64,000 nt of DNA from CALMEC01 sp964628685 (GTDB lineage Bacteria; Actinomycetota; Thermoleophilia; Miltoncostaeales; Miltoncostaeaceae). This document shows, in pieces, positions 24,612-34,037 of the stretch (position 1 is its first letter; every line of letters begins with the position of its first letter). A program made the position numbers and the translations under genes. The notes under the pieces were generated by a model, which was not told the origin of the DNA, made no database searches, and saw nothing but the letters and a program-made list of their open reading frames with translations. Location of the stretch: contig CAZVNM010000002.1 in NCBI GenBank assembly GCA_964628685.1, forward strand, positions 434,001 to 498,000, read 5' to 3'.

Positions 24612-26429
24612 TTAGGTGCGGTCGGCGTCCTCCTCGGCGAGCACGGCCATCACCCCGTCGCCGTAGCGCTCCAGCTTGGTGGCACCCACACCGCTCACCG
24701 CCAGCAGGTCGTCGCGCCGCGCCGGTGGATCGGCCGCGATCGCGGCCAGCGTGCGGTCGGGGAAGATGACGTAGGCGGGCACACCCTGCTCCCGCGCCTG
24801 CTCGGCACGCCAGCGCCGAAGCGCCTCGAACCGGCTGCGGCCGTCCCCGTCGAGCGTCGCGTCCGGCGCCGCGTCGGACGTCGTTCGCGTCCGCCGGGAG
24901 GTGCGGGCGGCGTCGGCGCGAAACCGGATCTCGCGCTCGCCGCGAAGGAGCGGCGTGGCCTCGGCGGTGAGACGCAGCGAGCCGTGTCGGTCGGACGCCT
25001 CCAGCATTCCGGCGGCCACCAGCCCGCGGAACACCGCCTGCCAGGTGCGCTGGTCCAGGTCCGCGCCGATGCCCCAGGTGCTGACGCGGTCATGGCCGTT
25101 TCGGCGCACCTTGTCGGTCTCGGTGCCCCGCAGCACGTCGATGACGTGGGCCATGCCGAATCGCTGTCCGGTCCGGAACACGCACGAGAGCGCCCTGCGG
25201 GCCGCATCCGTGCCGTCCCACCCGTCCGGCGGCGACTCGCAGTTGTCGCAGTTGCCGCACGCCCCCGGATGGGGCTCCCCGAACCAGCCGAGGATCACCG
25301 CACGCCGGCACTCGGTGGTCTCGCAGTAGCCCAGAAGCGCCCCGAGGTTGCGGATTTCGTGGCGCTTTCGCTCGTCCGGCGCATCGCCCGACGTGATGAG
25401 CCAGCGCATGCTGACCATGTCGCCCACGCCGTAGGTCATCCACGCCTCGGCCGGGGCTCCGTCGCGGCCGGCGCGACCGGTCTCCTGGTAGTAGGCCTCG
25501 ATGCTGCGCGGAAGGTCGGCGTGCACCACGAACCGCACGTCCGGCTTGTCGATGCCCATCCCGAACGCGATGGTGGCCACCATCACCACACCGTCCCGCT
25601 GCAGGAAGTGCCGCTGGTTGGCGTCGCGCACATCGGCACCGAGCCCGGCGTGGTAGGGAAGGGCGTCGATGCCCGCGTCACGCAGCCGCTGGGCGATGTC
25701 CTCCACGCGCCGTTTGGTGCGTGCGTAGACGATGCCGCTCCGCCCGCGGCGCTCCTGGACGAACGCCGTGACCTGGCGGGGGCCCGCACCGTCCTTCGGG
25801 ACAACCGTGTAGGAGATGTTGGGACGGTCGAACGAGCTCGTGAACCGGCGCGCACCGTCGAGGTGGAGGCGCTCGACGATCTCGCGTCGGGTCGGCTGGT
25901 CGGCGGTCGCGGTGAGCGCGATGCGCGGCACCGACGGCCAACGGTCGTGCAGCACCGTGAGCTGCCGGTACTCCGGCCGGAAGTCGTGACCCCACTGCGA
26001 CACGCAGTGCGCCTCGTCGATCGCGAAGAGCGCCACCCGCGCCCGGTCCAGAAGCCGCAGGAAACGCTCGGTCAGCAGACGCTCGGGCGAGACGTACAGC
26101 AGGTCGAGGTCCCCCGCGACGAACCGCTCCTCCACGTCGCGGGCCTCGTCGATCCCCAGCGAGGAGTTGAGCTCGGCCGCGCGGACGCCGTTCTGCAGAA
26201 GCGCCTGCACCTGGTCGCGCATGAGGGCGATGAGCGGTGAGATCACCACGCCGCAGCCGGGCCGCGCGAGCGCCGGCAGCTGATAGCAGAGCGACTTGCC
26301 CCCGCCGGTCGGCATGAGCACCAGGGCGTCCCCGCCGGCGATGACGTGGTCGACGATCTCCCGCTGCGAATCGCGGAAGTCCGCGAGTCCGAAGACGTCG
26401 CGCAGCAGTGTGGTCGGCCGGTCGTCCAC
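24612..26429 (-). CDS. recQ: RecQ-family ATP-dependent DNA helicase
   Basis: All RecQ modules are present in order: Walker A MPTGGGKSLCYQLP, DEAH box in IDEAHCVSQWGHDFRPEY, helicase C with YYQETGRAGRDG, the four-cysteine zinc subdomain (CETTECRRAV...CGNCDNC), a winged helix region and an HRDC-like C-terminus (FEALRRWRAEQAREQGVPAYVIF...LLAVSGVGATKLERYG). The GTG at 26429 gives about 605 residues, matching E. coli RecQ; an ATG 37 codons upstream would add a non-conserved tail that covers the divergent promoter. RecQ resolves recombination intermediates 3'-5'. Confidence 0.92.
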   Translation of the reverse strand: MDDRPTTLLRDVFGLADFRDSQREIVDHVIAGGDALVLMPTGGGKSLCYQLPALARPGCGVVISPLIALMRDQVQALLQNGVRAAELNSSLGIDEARDVEERFVAGDLDLLYVSPERLLTERFLRLLDRARVALFAIDEAHCVSQWGHDFRPEYRQLTVLHDRWPSVPRIALTATADQPTRREIVERLHLDGARRFTSSFDRPNISYTVVPKDGAGPRQVTAFVQERRGRSGIVYARTKRRVEDIAQRLRDAGIDALPYHAGLGADVRDANQRHFLQRDGVVMVATIAFGMGIDKPDVRFVVHADLPRSIEAYYQETGRAGRDGAPAEAWMTYGVGDMVSMRWLITSGDAPDERKRHEIRNLGALLGYCETTECRRAVILGWFGEPHPGACGNCDNCESPPDGWDGTDAARRALSCVFRTGQRFGMAHVIDVLRGTETDKVRRNGHDRVSTWGIGADLDQRTWQAVFRGLVAAGMLEASDRHGSLRLTAEATPLLRGEREIRFRADAARTSRRTRTTSDAAPDATLDGDGRSRFEALRRWRAEQAREQGVPAYVIFPDRTLAAIAADPPARRDDLLAVSGVGATKLERYGDGVMAVLAEEDADRT

Positions 26430-26474
26430 GGGGTGCAGACTTGCAGATGCGCGGCCGATAACAGCAGAAGCGGA

Positions 26475-26503
26475 TTCGCGAATTCCGCCTGCGGCTCTAT
26501 GAT
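26475..26503 (+). promoter_or_regulatory. Promoter with palindrome and 5'-end RNA hairpin, upstream of the PAS-GGDEF-EAL gene
   Basis: TTCGCG (26475-26480), 17-bp spacer, TATGAT (26498-26503). The palindrome ATTCGCGAAT (26474-26483) covers the -35 and could be an operator serving the divergent recQ as well. The predicted transcript begins with a GCGTCCC-CTGATC-GGGACGC hairpin (26509-26528). Confidence 0.45.
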
Positions 26504-26579
26504 CCAGAGCGTCCCCTGATCGGGACGCCCCGGTGTGCACCTCAGTTCCATCCCTGGGAGCGACTGCATCGACGCCTCG

Positions 26580-29163
26580 ATGAACACACCCAACGAACCC
26601 GGAGCGGTCCGCCGCGCGTACGAGGCGATTGGGCGCGACCGCCTGTCGGCCGCGTCACGGGACGAGGAGCGTCAGATGGCGCTCTGCGGGTGGATGTGGA
26701 TGATCCGCCAGATCGGTCTGGTCGCCCTCTTCGTCGCCGGGCTCGTCGACGACGGGTGGGGGCGCGCCGATCTGCTCGTGCTCGTCGCGACGATCATCAC
26801 CGGCGTGGTGTTCACGCTGTCGCGCAACCGCCGGCAGCTCGTGGGCCCCCTCACGATCCTCGACGGTGCACTCCTCGCGGTCCTCACCGCGCTCGGTCTT
26901 CGCCCGATCGCCGTGTTCCTGGTGGGCGTGATCATCCTCGCCTGGGCCGCGGCGTTTCGACCGCTCTACGCGGCGGGCGCCTACGTGGGGGTGGCGACGT
27001 CGGTCATCGTCCTCTACGCGAAGGGGGTCAGGCCGCAGCCGTGGCTCGCCGCGACCGCCTTCTGCCTGCTGGGCGCGATCCTCGTGGTGCGTGCCGTGCG
27101 GCTCAACATGGCGGCCCGCAAGGTCGACGAGCGGGAGCGGCTGGTGGCGGACAGCATCGACGCCCTCATCTGGGAGGGGGAGCCGTCGGCCGTCGTCAAG
27201 ATCAGCGACAACAGCGAGCGCATCCTCGGTCACCCCGTCGACGCCTGGCGTCGGCCCGGCTACTGCCTGTCGCTCGTCCACCCCGACGACCGGGCGATGA
27301 TGGAGGAGGACCTCGACCAGGACGATCCGCGACCCGTCATCTGCCGCATGCGCCACGCCGACGGCACCTGGCGGTGGATGGAACACCGCATGACGTCGGT
27401 GCGCGACCACCAGGGCCGGCACCGCTTCTTCGCCGGGGTGAGCATCGACCGCACCGAGCAGATCGACGCCGAACGCGACGTCATGGCGCTGGGACAGATG
27501 GTGCAGCGCTCGCCGGTGGGGCAGATGCTCATCGGCTGCGGCGGTGACGACGTGCCGACGGTGCTCGCGGCCAACACCACCGCGGCGGACATCCTGGGTG
27601 GGAACGGAACGCTCGTGGGCCGTCCGCTCGCGTCGGTGCGTCCCGAGCATCCGTCGCATCGGCCTCGTTGCCGAGGTCGCCGGCGGCGGGCGAAACCGCG
27701 GTGAGCTCGAGTTCCACGGCGTCAACGGCCGCATCTTCCAGACCTCGGTGCGGACGGTCTCCTCGGGGACCTGTTCGGTCGACTTCCTCGACATCACCGA
27801 GCGGGTCGAGTCGGGACGGCGTCTTCTGGAGCAGGCGCGCCGCGACGAGCTGACCGGACTTCCCAACCGCCGCGCGATCCTCGAATACCTGGACGAGCGG
27901 ATGGTCGCGGCGCCCGACGCACCCATGGCGCTCCTGTCGCTCGACCTCAACGCCTTCAAGGAGATCAACGACGCCCTCGGCCACGAGACCGGCGACCGCC
28001 TGCTGGTCCAGATCGCCGAGCGGGTGCTGGACGCCCGCCCGGACGGTCACGGCTTCGCGGCGCGCAAGGGGGGCGACGAGTTCGCCGTCGTCCTGTCCGG
28101 GCCCGCCGCGGAGCGTGCGCGTGCGGTGGCGGACAGCATGATCGAACGCATCAGCGCGCCGGTCATGGTGGACGGCCTGCGCCTGCGGGTGGGCGTGAGC
28201 GTCGGCATCGCGCACTATCCGACCGACGCCGACTCGGTGGGCGAGCTCATCCGTCGCGCCGAGATCGCCCTGCACCGCGCGAAGCGCCGCGGTCTGCGCG
28301 TCGATGTCTACGAGGCCGAGAGCGACCCCTTCTCCCGCGGCCGGCTCGCCCTCGTGGGCGACCTCGAAAACGCGATCCTCACTGACGAGCTGCGTCTGCA
28401 CCACCAACCGGTCATCGACGTCACAACCGGACGGGTCGTGGGGTCCGAGGCGCTCTGCCGGTGGACCCACCCGACCATCGGGGTGGTCTCCCCGGAGGTG
28501 TTCGTCGAGCTCGCCGAGAGCTCCAACCAGATCCGTGAGCTCACCCGCTGGGTTCTGCGGCGGGCCATCGGCGATCTGGGTGAGATCGGGCGGATCGATC
28601 CGCAGTTCACGATGTCGGTCAACCTCTCGGTGCGCAACCTGTACGAGGCGGATCTCGTCCCGACGATCAGCGCCATGCTCGAGGAGGCGGACGTCGCACC
28701 GCAGCGTCTCATCCTCGAGATCACCGAGGGCAGCTTCATGGACGACCAGGCCACCGCGGTGGAGATCCTCGAGGCCCTGCGGGATCTGGGCGTGAGCACG
28801 TGGATCGACGACTTCGGCACCGGTCACTCGTCGTTCGCGCGGCTGCGGTCGCTGCCGCTCGACGGGGTGAAGATCGACCGGTCGTTCGTCTCCGGTCCCG
28901 CCGCCGACCGCGACGGCGTGGTGCTCGAGAGCATGATCGAACTGGTGCACGCCCTGGGTCTGCGGGTCGTGGCGGAGGGCGTGGAGCGTCAGGAGGAACT
29001 GGACGCGATCGCCCGATTCGGCGCCGACAGCGCGCAGGGCTATTACCTCGGTCGCCCCGAGCCGTTCGCGGATCTGCAGGAGCGTCTGCGCACCCTCGTC
29101 CCGGCCGGGGTGAACGGCGGTGCGCCGGCGGGGTATCCGACGCGCCGGGCGTGGGGGCGCTAG
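26580..29163 (+). pseudogene. Membrane PAS-GGDEF-EAL c-di-GMP enzyme, interrupted by a frameshift
   Basis: The first frame (26580-27704) encodes five or six membrane helices (about residues 40-175), a PAS/PAC domain (about 190-310) and the start of a second PAS. The homology then moves to another frame near 27645-27660, which runs to 29163 and encodes the end of that PAS, a GGDEF domain with KGGDEF, and an EAL domain with a complete active site (SEALCRW, NLSVRNL, EITEG, DDFGTG, KIDRSF, AEGVERQEE). Removing one base would restore about 860 codons. As it stands the two halves would be separate, unless the indel is a sequencing error. If intact, both synthesis and hydrolysis are possible. Confidence 0.8.
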
Positions 29164-29205
29164 ACTGCGGGGTCGTTCATTCGCGATTTCCTGCAGAGAG
29201 GCAGC

Positions 29206-29415
29206 ATGAAGACGGACATCCACCCCGAGTACGTCACCGCCGAGGTGAGCTGTACCTGCGGCAACACGTTCACCACCCGGTCGACGAAGCCGGACATCCG
29301 TGTCGAGATCTGCAGCAACTGCCACCCGTTCTACACCGGCCGCCAGAAGCTCGTCGACTCCGGTGGACGTGTGGAGCGGTTCCAGCGCAAGCTCGCCAAG
29401 CGCAAGAAGGACTGA
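29206..29415 (+). CDS. rpmE: 50S ribosomal protein L31
   Basis: Sixty-nine residues beginning MKTDIHPEY, with the zinc-ribbon cysteines CTCG and CSNCHPFYTG of the zinc-containing (C+) L31 type, and a basic tail. A TAGACT -10 candidate lies at 29161-29166 and GAGAGG precedes the ATG. It heads the conserved rpmE-prfA-prmC-tsaC block. Confidence 0.97.
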   Translation: MKTDIHPEYVTAEVSCTCGNTFTTRSTKPDIRVEICSNCHPFYTGRQKLVDSGGRVERFQRKLAKRKKD

Positions 29416-29526
29416 CCCCACGCGGGTCGATCGCGACGCACGGCCCGGGGCTCGGACCGGCGACGGTGAACACGCGCCCGCGGTGACGTGGGTGCGTCGG
29501 GGCGCGGGACGAAGGGCGGTGATGGC

Positions 29527-30609
29527 ATGAGCGACGACGTGGTGCAGCGACTCGTCCAGCAGGTCGAGGCGACCCGTGCCGAGCTCGAACAGGCGCTGGC
29601 CGACCCCGGGCTGGTGTCGGACCGCGCGCGGTTCGCGGACGTCAACCGCCGCTGGAGCGGCCTCAGCGAGGCGTTCACCATCGCGGCGGCCTACCGGGAT
29701 GCGGAGGCGCAGGCCGCCGAGGCCGCCGAGATGCTGGAGGCGGAGGACGACGACGACATCCGCCAGATCCTGCGCGACGCACGGTCCGAGATGGAGACGC
29801 TGGCGCCGCGGCTTCGCGAGGCGATGGTCGAGCCCGACCCCAACGACGGACGGGACGTCATCGTCGAGATCCGCGCCGCGGCGGGCGGGGAGGAGGCGGC
29901 GCTCTTCGCACGCGACCTCCTGGACATCTACTCCAAGTACGCGTCGTCCCGCGGGTTTCGCATCGAGCTCATGGAGTCGAGCCCGGCCGACGCCGGCGGC
30001 TTCAAGGAGGTCAGCCTGGCGATCAAGGGCGACGGCGCCTACTCGGTCTTCAAGCATGAGGGCGGGGTGCACCGCGTGCAGCGCATCCCCGACACCGAGA
30101 GCAAGGGCCGCATCCACACCTCCACCGCCACCGTGGCGGTGATGCCCGAGGTGGACGACGTCGAGATCCGGATCGACCCCAACGAGCTGAAGATCGACGT
30201 CTACCGCTCCACCGGACCCGGCGGCCAGAGCGTCAACACCACCGACTCGGCGGTCCGCATCACGCACCTGCCCACCGGCATGGTCGTGGCCATCCAGGAC
30301 GAGAAGAGCCAGCTGCAGAACAAGGAGAAGGCGCTGCGCGTGCTGCGGGCCCGCATGTACGAGCGCGCGATCGCCGAGCAGATGGCGGAGCTCTCGGCCA
30401 ACCGCCGCGCCCAGCTGGGATCGGGCGACCGCTCCGAGAAGGTGCGCACCTACAACTACCCGCAGGACCGCGTGACCGACCATCGGGTCAACCTCACCGT
30501 CTCCCTGCGCGGCCAGGTGCTGGAGGGCCAGCTGGAGAAGGTGACCGAGGCCCTGCAGGCCGAGGAGCGACGGCTGCGCCTGGCCGACATGGCAGACTCC
30601 GGGGTGTGA
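29527..30609 (+). CDS. prfA: Peptide chain release factor 1
   Basis: RF1 recognises UAA/UAG and triggers peptidyl-tRNA hydrolysis. The 360-residue protein has the GGQ catalytic loop (YRSTGPGGQSVNTTDSAVRITH), HRVQRIPDTESKGRIHTSTATVAVMPE, and YNYPQDRVTDHRVN. The Met at 29527 is selected because the 13 preceding codons are Gly/Arg-rich and unconserved. Its glutamine is methylated by PrmC, encoded two genes on. The stop overlaps the GTG of the next gene. Confidence 0.96.
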   Translation: MSDDVVQRLVQQVEATRAELEQALADPGLVSDRARFADVNRRWSGLSEAFTIAAAYRDAEAQAAEAAEMLEAEDDDDIRQILRDARSEMETLAPRLREAMVEPDPNDGRDVIVEIRAAAGGEEAALFARDLLDIYSKYASSRGFRIELMESSPADAGGFKEVSLAIKGDGAYSVFKHEGGVHRVQRIPDTESKGRIHTSTATVAVMPEVDDVEIRIDPNELKIDVYRSTGPGGQSVNTTDSAVRITHLPTGMVVAIQDEKSQLQNKEKALRVLRARMYERAIAEQMAELSANRRAQLGSGDRSEKVRTYNYPQDRVTDHRVNLTVSLRGQVLEGQLEKVTEALQAEERRLRLADMADSGV

Positions 30610-31262
30610 ACGCAGATCTCCTTCTGTCCGAGTTCCTCGGCGTGACCGTCCGGTACGACGATGTGGACCTGCCGCGCGACGACCTGGCCGCGCTGTTCGC
30701 CTCGGTCAGCGCCAGCTACGACCTGCCGCGCTTCGAGTACAACCCCGACGGCGGTGCGACCCTCTCCAACCCGGACGGCGCCGAGTTCGTCATCCGGCCC
30801 GGGCAGGCGGCGTGCGGCGGTGTCACGCGCCTGGGCTTCCACGAGGGGCTCGAACGCGTCGAGGGGCTCATCGGCGAGGTGATGGAGCGCTACGACATCC
30901 AGCGCGTGGTCCTGGACGACGTCACCCTGGTCGCCACATGGGACCTCGAGGCCCAGGAGGCCGGGCGCCGCGTGCTCATCGAGGACGTGCTGCGCTTCGA
31001 CGACGAGCGGCTGGGCCTCTTCGGCGGCGACAGCGACGACGTGTCGCTGGGCCTGCGCGTGTGGCAGACGCTGGGGGAGGGCACCGTCGACTGCTCCATC
31101 GAACCCATGCACGCCGACCCGTCGCGCATCTATCTGCGTCTGGTCTACTCGCAGCGCGACGTGCCCCTGGACCTGCCGGGGCTCCTCGACGCCGTGGAGG
31201 ACGTCAACCGGTTCCTGCAGGGTCCGGTGAAGTCGTTCATGCTGACCGTCGCCCGGCGCTAG
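30606..31262 (+). CDS. Conserved-looking hypothetical protein in the prfA operon
   Basis: 218 residues, acidic, no signal or membrane segment, and no family I recognise. Sequence shows an alternating alpha/beta pattern (VTVRYDDVDLP, FEYNPDGGATLSNPDGAEFVIRPGQAACGGVTRLGF, RIYLRLVYSQRDVPLDLPGLLDAVEDVNRFLQGPVKSFML). It starts with a GTG overlapping the prfA stop (GTGA), so it is translationally coupled to RF1 and ends 125 bp before prmC. The position between prfA and its methyltransferase suggests a translation-related or simply co-expressed role; this is inference only. Confidence 0.75.
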   Translation: MNADLLLSEFLGVTVRYDDVDLPRDDLAALFASVSASYDLPRFEYNPDGGATLSNPDGAEFVIRPGQAACGGVTRLGFHEGLERVEGLIGEVMERYDIQRVVLDDVTLVATWDLEAQEAGRRVLIEDVLRFDDERLGLFGGDSDDVSLGLRVWQTLGEGTVDCSIEPMHADPSRIYLRLVYSQRDVPLDLPGLLDAVEDVNRFLQGPVKSFMLTVARR

Positions 31263-31387
31263 CCCGGGCACGGGGTTCCCGCCGCCGTGACGGCACGCCG
31301 CATGTTCCCGTCGCCGTCGCGTCCGGTGGGCCGTGACCACCGGCCCCGGCGTCGGACGGGAGCGCCCGTCGGTCGGCCGCGTCGCCC

Positions 31388-32224
31388 GTGAGCGGTGGGA
31401 TGCTCACCACCGGGGAGGTCCTTCGCCGCTCCGCCGGATACCTCGAATCCCGCGGCGTCGACACCCCGCGCCTGGACGCCGAGGTGATGCTGGCGCACGT
31501 GCTGGGCTGTGATCGGCTCGCCCTCTACACCGACCACGAACGTCCGCTGTCGCGCGACGAGACCGATCGGTACCGGGATGCGGTCGCCCGGCGCGGCCGA
31601 CGCGAGCCCGTCGCCTACATCGTCGGCGCGCGCGGCTTTCGCAACCTGACGCTGACGGTGAGCCCCGCCGTGCTCGTCCCGCGGCCCGAGACCGAGCTGA
31701 TCGTGGAGTGGGTGTGCGCGGTCGCGCCGGCGGACGGGCGCGTACTCGATTGGGGCACCGGCAGCGGGGCCATCGCCCTGGCGGTGAAGGCCGAGCGACC
31801 GGACCTCGTCGTGTGCGGCCTGGACATCTCGGCCGATGCGCTCGCGGTGGCGCGCGGCAACGACGCCGACGCGACCGTCGAGTGGATCGAATCCGACGGC
31901 GTCACGTCCATCGGCGACCGGACGTTCGACGTGATCGCCGCCAACCCGCCGTACGTCGCCGCGGACGAGATGCCGGGGCTCGCACCGGAGCTCGGCTTCG
32001 AGCCGGTGGATGCGCTCGTCTCCGGGCCGACCGGGCTCGAGTGCTACGAGCGGCTGGCCGCCGAGGCCCCGGCGCATCTGAACGCCGACGGGTGGCTCAT
32101 CGCCGAGATCGGTGATCGGCAGGGTGCGGCGGTCGCGGCGCTGTGGCGCGACGCCGGCCTGCACGACGTCGAGGTGCACCAGGACCTGGCCGGCCTCGAC
32201 CGCGCCGTCGGTGGACGCCGGTGA
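31388..32224 (+). CDS. prmC: Release factor glutamine N5-methyltransferase
   Basis: PrmC (HemK) methylates the GGQ glutamine of release factors using SAM. The N-terminal helical domain (residues 1-85), the linker VGARGFRNLTLTVSPAVLVPRPETE, the SAM motif DWGTGSG at 121-127 (usually DLGTGSG) and the substrate motif NPPY at 186-189 are all present. 278 residues. GTG at 31388 is used; an ATG four codons later is equally possible. tsaC overlaps its stop by four bases. Confidence 0.93.
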   Translation: MSGGMLTTGEVLRRSAGYLESRGVDTPRLDAEVMLAHVLGCDRLALYTDHERPLSRDETDRYRDAVARRGRREPVAYIVGARGFRNLTLTVSPAVLVPRPETELIVEWVCAVAPADGRVLDWGTGSGAIALAVKAERPDLVVCGLDISADALAVARGNDADATVEWIESDGVTSIGDRTFDVIAANPPYVAADEMPGLAPELGFEPVDALVSGPTGLECYERLAAEAPAHLNADGWLIAEIGDRQGAAVAALWRDAGLHDVEVHQDLAGLDRAVGGRR

Positions 32225-32844
32225 TCACCGACGCGGACGTGGCGGATCTGCGCGCCGCCCTGATGACCGGTGGGGTGGCGGTCGTTCCGACCGACACCGT
32301 CTACGGGGTCGCCGCCGCCCTCGAAAGCGACACCGGGGTGGAGCGCCTGTACGCCCTGAAGGGCCGTCCCCGCACGCAGCCCTGCCAGGTCCTCTGCTAC
32401 GCGATGGCGTCCGTCGAGCGCGCGTTGGCGGCGGTTCCGCAGGTCGCGGCCATCGTGCGCGAGCTCCTGCCGGGCACGGTCACCTGCATCGTCCCGGACC
32501 CGGACCTGCGCTTCGCGGCGGCGTCGGGCGACGCCGCCGGCTCCGTGGGCCTGCGGGTGCCGGCCACCGGCGACGCGGCCCTCGCCGCCCTGGACGTGTT
32601 CCTGGTGGCGACCAGCGCCAACGACCCGGGCGGGGTGGATCCGGCCCGCGTGGACGACGTGCCCCGGCACATCCGTGCGGGCGTCGACGTGATCCTGGAC
32701 GCGGGCGTGCTCCCCGGCACGGCGTCCACCGTGGTGGACCTGCGGCGGGCCGCCCGCGGAGAGGCGACCCTCATCCGCCCCGGTCCGGACGCCGCCGCGG
32801 TGCTCGCGACCCTGGAGGCCGCGGGGGTCCGCAGGGTGGGGTGA
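32221..32844 (+). CDS. tsaC: L-threonylcarbamoyladenylate synthase (Sua5/YciO/YrdC)
   Basis: This single-domain 207-residue YrdC-fold protein makes threonylcarbamoyl-AMP for the universal tRNA t6A37 modification. VVPTDTVYGVAAAL, LYALKGRPRTQPCQVL and SANDPGG are the ATP/threonine-binding landmarks. No C-terminal Sua5 domain. The GTG start overlaps the prmC stop (GTGA). The prfA-prmC-sua5 order is a widely conserved Gram-positive arrangement. Confidence 0.92.
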   Translation: MITDADVADLRAALMTGGVAVVPTDTVYGVAAALESDTGVERLYALKGRPRTQPCQVLCYAMASVERALAAVPQVAAIVRELLPGTVTCIVPDPDLRFAAASGDAAGSVGLRVPATGDAALAALDVFLVATSANDPGGVDPARVDDVPRHIRAGVDVILDAGVLPGTASTVVDLRRAARGEATLIRPGPDAAAVLATLEAAGVRRVG

Positions 32845-32866
32845 CCGGCTCGCCCACGCGGTTCGG

Positions 32867-34012
32867 TCAGGCGGTGCGACGCCGCGGCCACACCTCGGCG
32901 CCGACCAGCGCCGCGCAGACGGCGGTCAGGACGAGCAGCGAGACGAAGGAGGGGACCGCACGCCCGAGCGGGATCATGGCCAGGAGCACGGTCGCGGTCA
33001 CGATGCGTCCCGGTCGCACGCGCCCGATGACCCGGGCGCGGAAGGCGGTGTGCGCCACCAGGAACAGCGCGGCACCGCCGTAGAGCGCGAGCGAGCGGAT
33101 GGTGGTCAGATTGTCCCCCACGTGGCCGAGCACGGTCTTCACCCCCAGCGCCAGGAGGACGATGCCGGTGACGATCCCCAGGTGCAGGAAGCTGTAGCCG
33201 TCGCGTGCTGCGGTGTTGCGGTCCCGTCCCGCGGGGCGCGCGTGGAGGGCGTGCTCGGCGGCGTCCACGTCGCGGTCGAAATAGCATGACCACACGCCGG
33301 TGGAGACGGCGACGCCGAGGAGGGCGGCCGCCACCTCCCGCCAGTCCAGGGCGAGTCCCGCGGCGCCCACGCCGATTGCGACGATCGACTCGCCCAGGGC
33401 GATGATCACGATGAGCGCATGGCGTTCGGCGAAATGGCCGGTCGACAGACGCCAACCGCCGATCCCGCGCGTGCCCGCGCCGACGTAGTCCACGACGAGC
33501 GCCCCCATCCAGATTGCGATCTGCACCCACCCGTCGAACGCCGCGGCGGCCATGAGGAGCGCCGGGGCGCCGAGGGCGGTGGGAGTCATCGCCCGCACGG
33601 CCCGATGCACGCCGACATCGTCGGACGCCGCCGCGAACAGGACGATGTGAAGGATCCGCACCACCATGTAGGCGCCCGCGAAGAGCCACGCGTCCTTCTC
33701 GAAGGCCGTCGGGATGCTGAGCGCCGTCACGAGCATCGCCCCCATGGCCGCGAACACCGTGATCCGCACGGCGCGCCGGGTCGAGTCGACCTCGTTGGTG
33801 AGCCACGCGTAGGCCGCCCACGCCCACCAGACGGCTCCCATGATCAGGAGGCCGCGCACAAGGCCGCTCCAGGCGTGGTCCGCGGCCAGTCGCGTCGTCA
33901 CCTGGGTGAGCGCGAAGACGAAGACCAGGTCGAAGAAGAGCTCCAGCGGTTCGACGCGCTTCGCCGCGGGGCCGGACGAGACCTGCGGCGTGGATGCGGG
34001 TGTGCTGTCCAT
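32867..34012 (-). CDS. Low temperature requirement protein A (LtrA) family membrane protein
   Basis: About 381 residues with ten or more hydrophobic helices and the LtrA signatures VEPLELFFDLVFVFALTQ at the N-terminus and HFAERHALIVIIALGESI in the middle. Function of the family is unclear (cold growth in Listeria). The Met at 34012 is chosen because upstream codons form a Ser/Arg-rich stretch overlapping the aldo-keto reductase stop. With the next gene it sits on the strand opposite to the surrounding housekeeping operon, suggesting insertion. Confidence 0.88.
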   Translation of the reverse strand: MDSTPASTPQVSSGPAAKRVEPLELFFDLVFVFALTQVTTRLAADHAWSGLVRGLLIMGAVWWAWAAYAWLTNEVDSTRRAVRITVFAAMGAMLVTALSIPTAFEKDAWLFAGAYMVVRILHIVLFAAASDDVGVHRAVRAMTPTALGAPALLMAAAAFDGWVQIAIWMGALVVDYVGAGTRGIGGWRLSTGHFAERHALIVIIALGESIVAIGVGAAGLALDWREVAAALLGVAVSTGVWSCYFDRDVDAAEHALHARPAGRDRNTAARDGYSFLHLGIVTGIVLLALGVKTVLGHVGDNLTTIRSLALYGGAALFLVAHTAFRARVIGRVRPGRIVTATVLLAMIPLGRAVPSFVSLLVLTAVCAALVGAEVWPRRRTA

Positions 34013-34037
34013 CCGATGCGCCGACGCCGCGCCGTCG

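Noticed and set aside
27529..30483. 984-codon minus-strand open frame
   Set aside because: Antisense of GGDEF-EAL, rpmE and prfA coding regions; composition is typical of GC-rich shadow frames.
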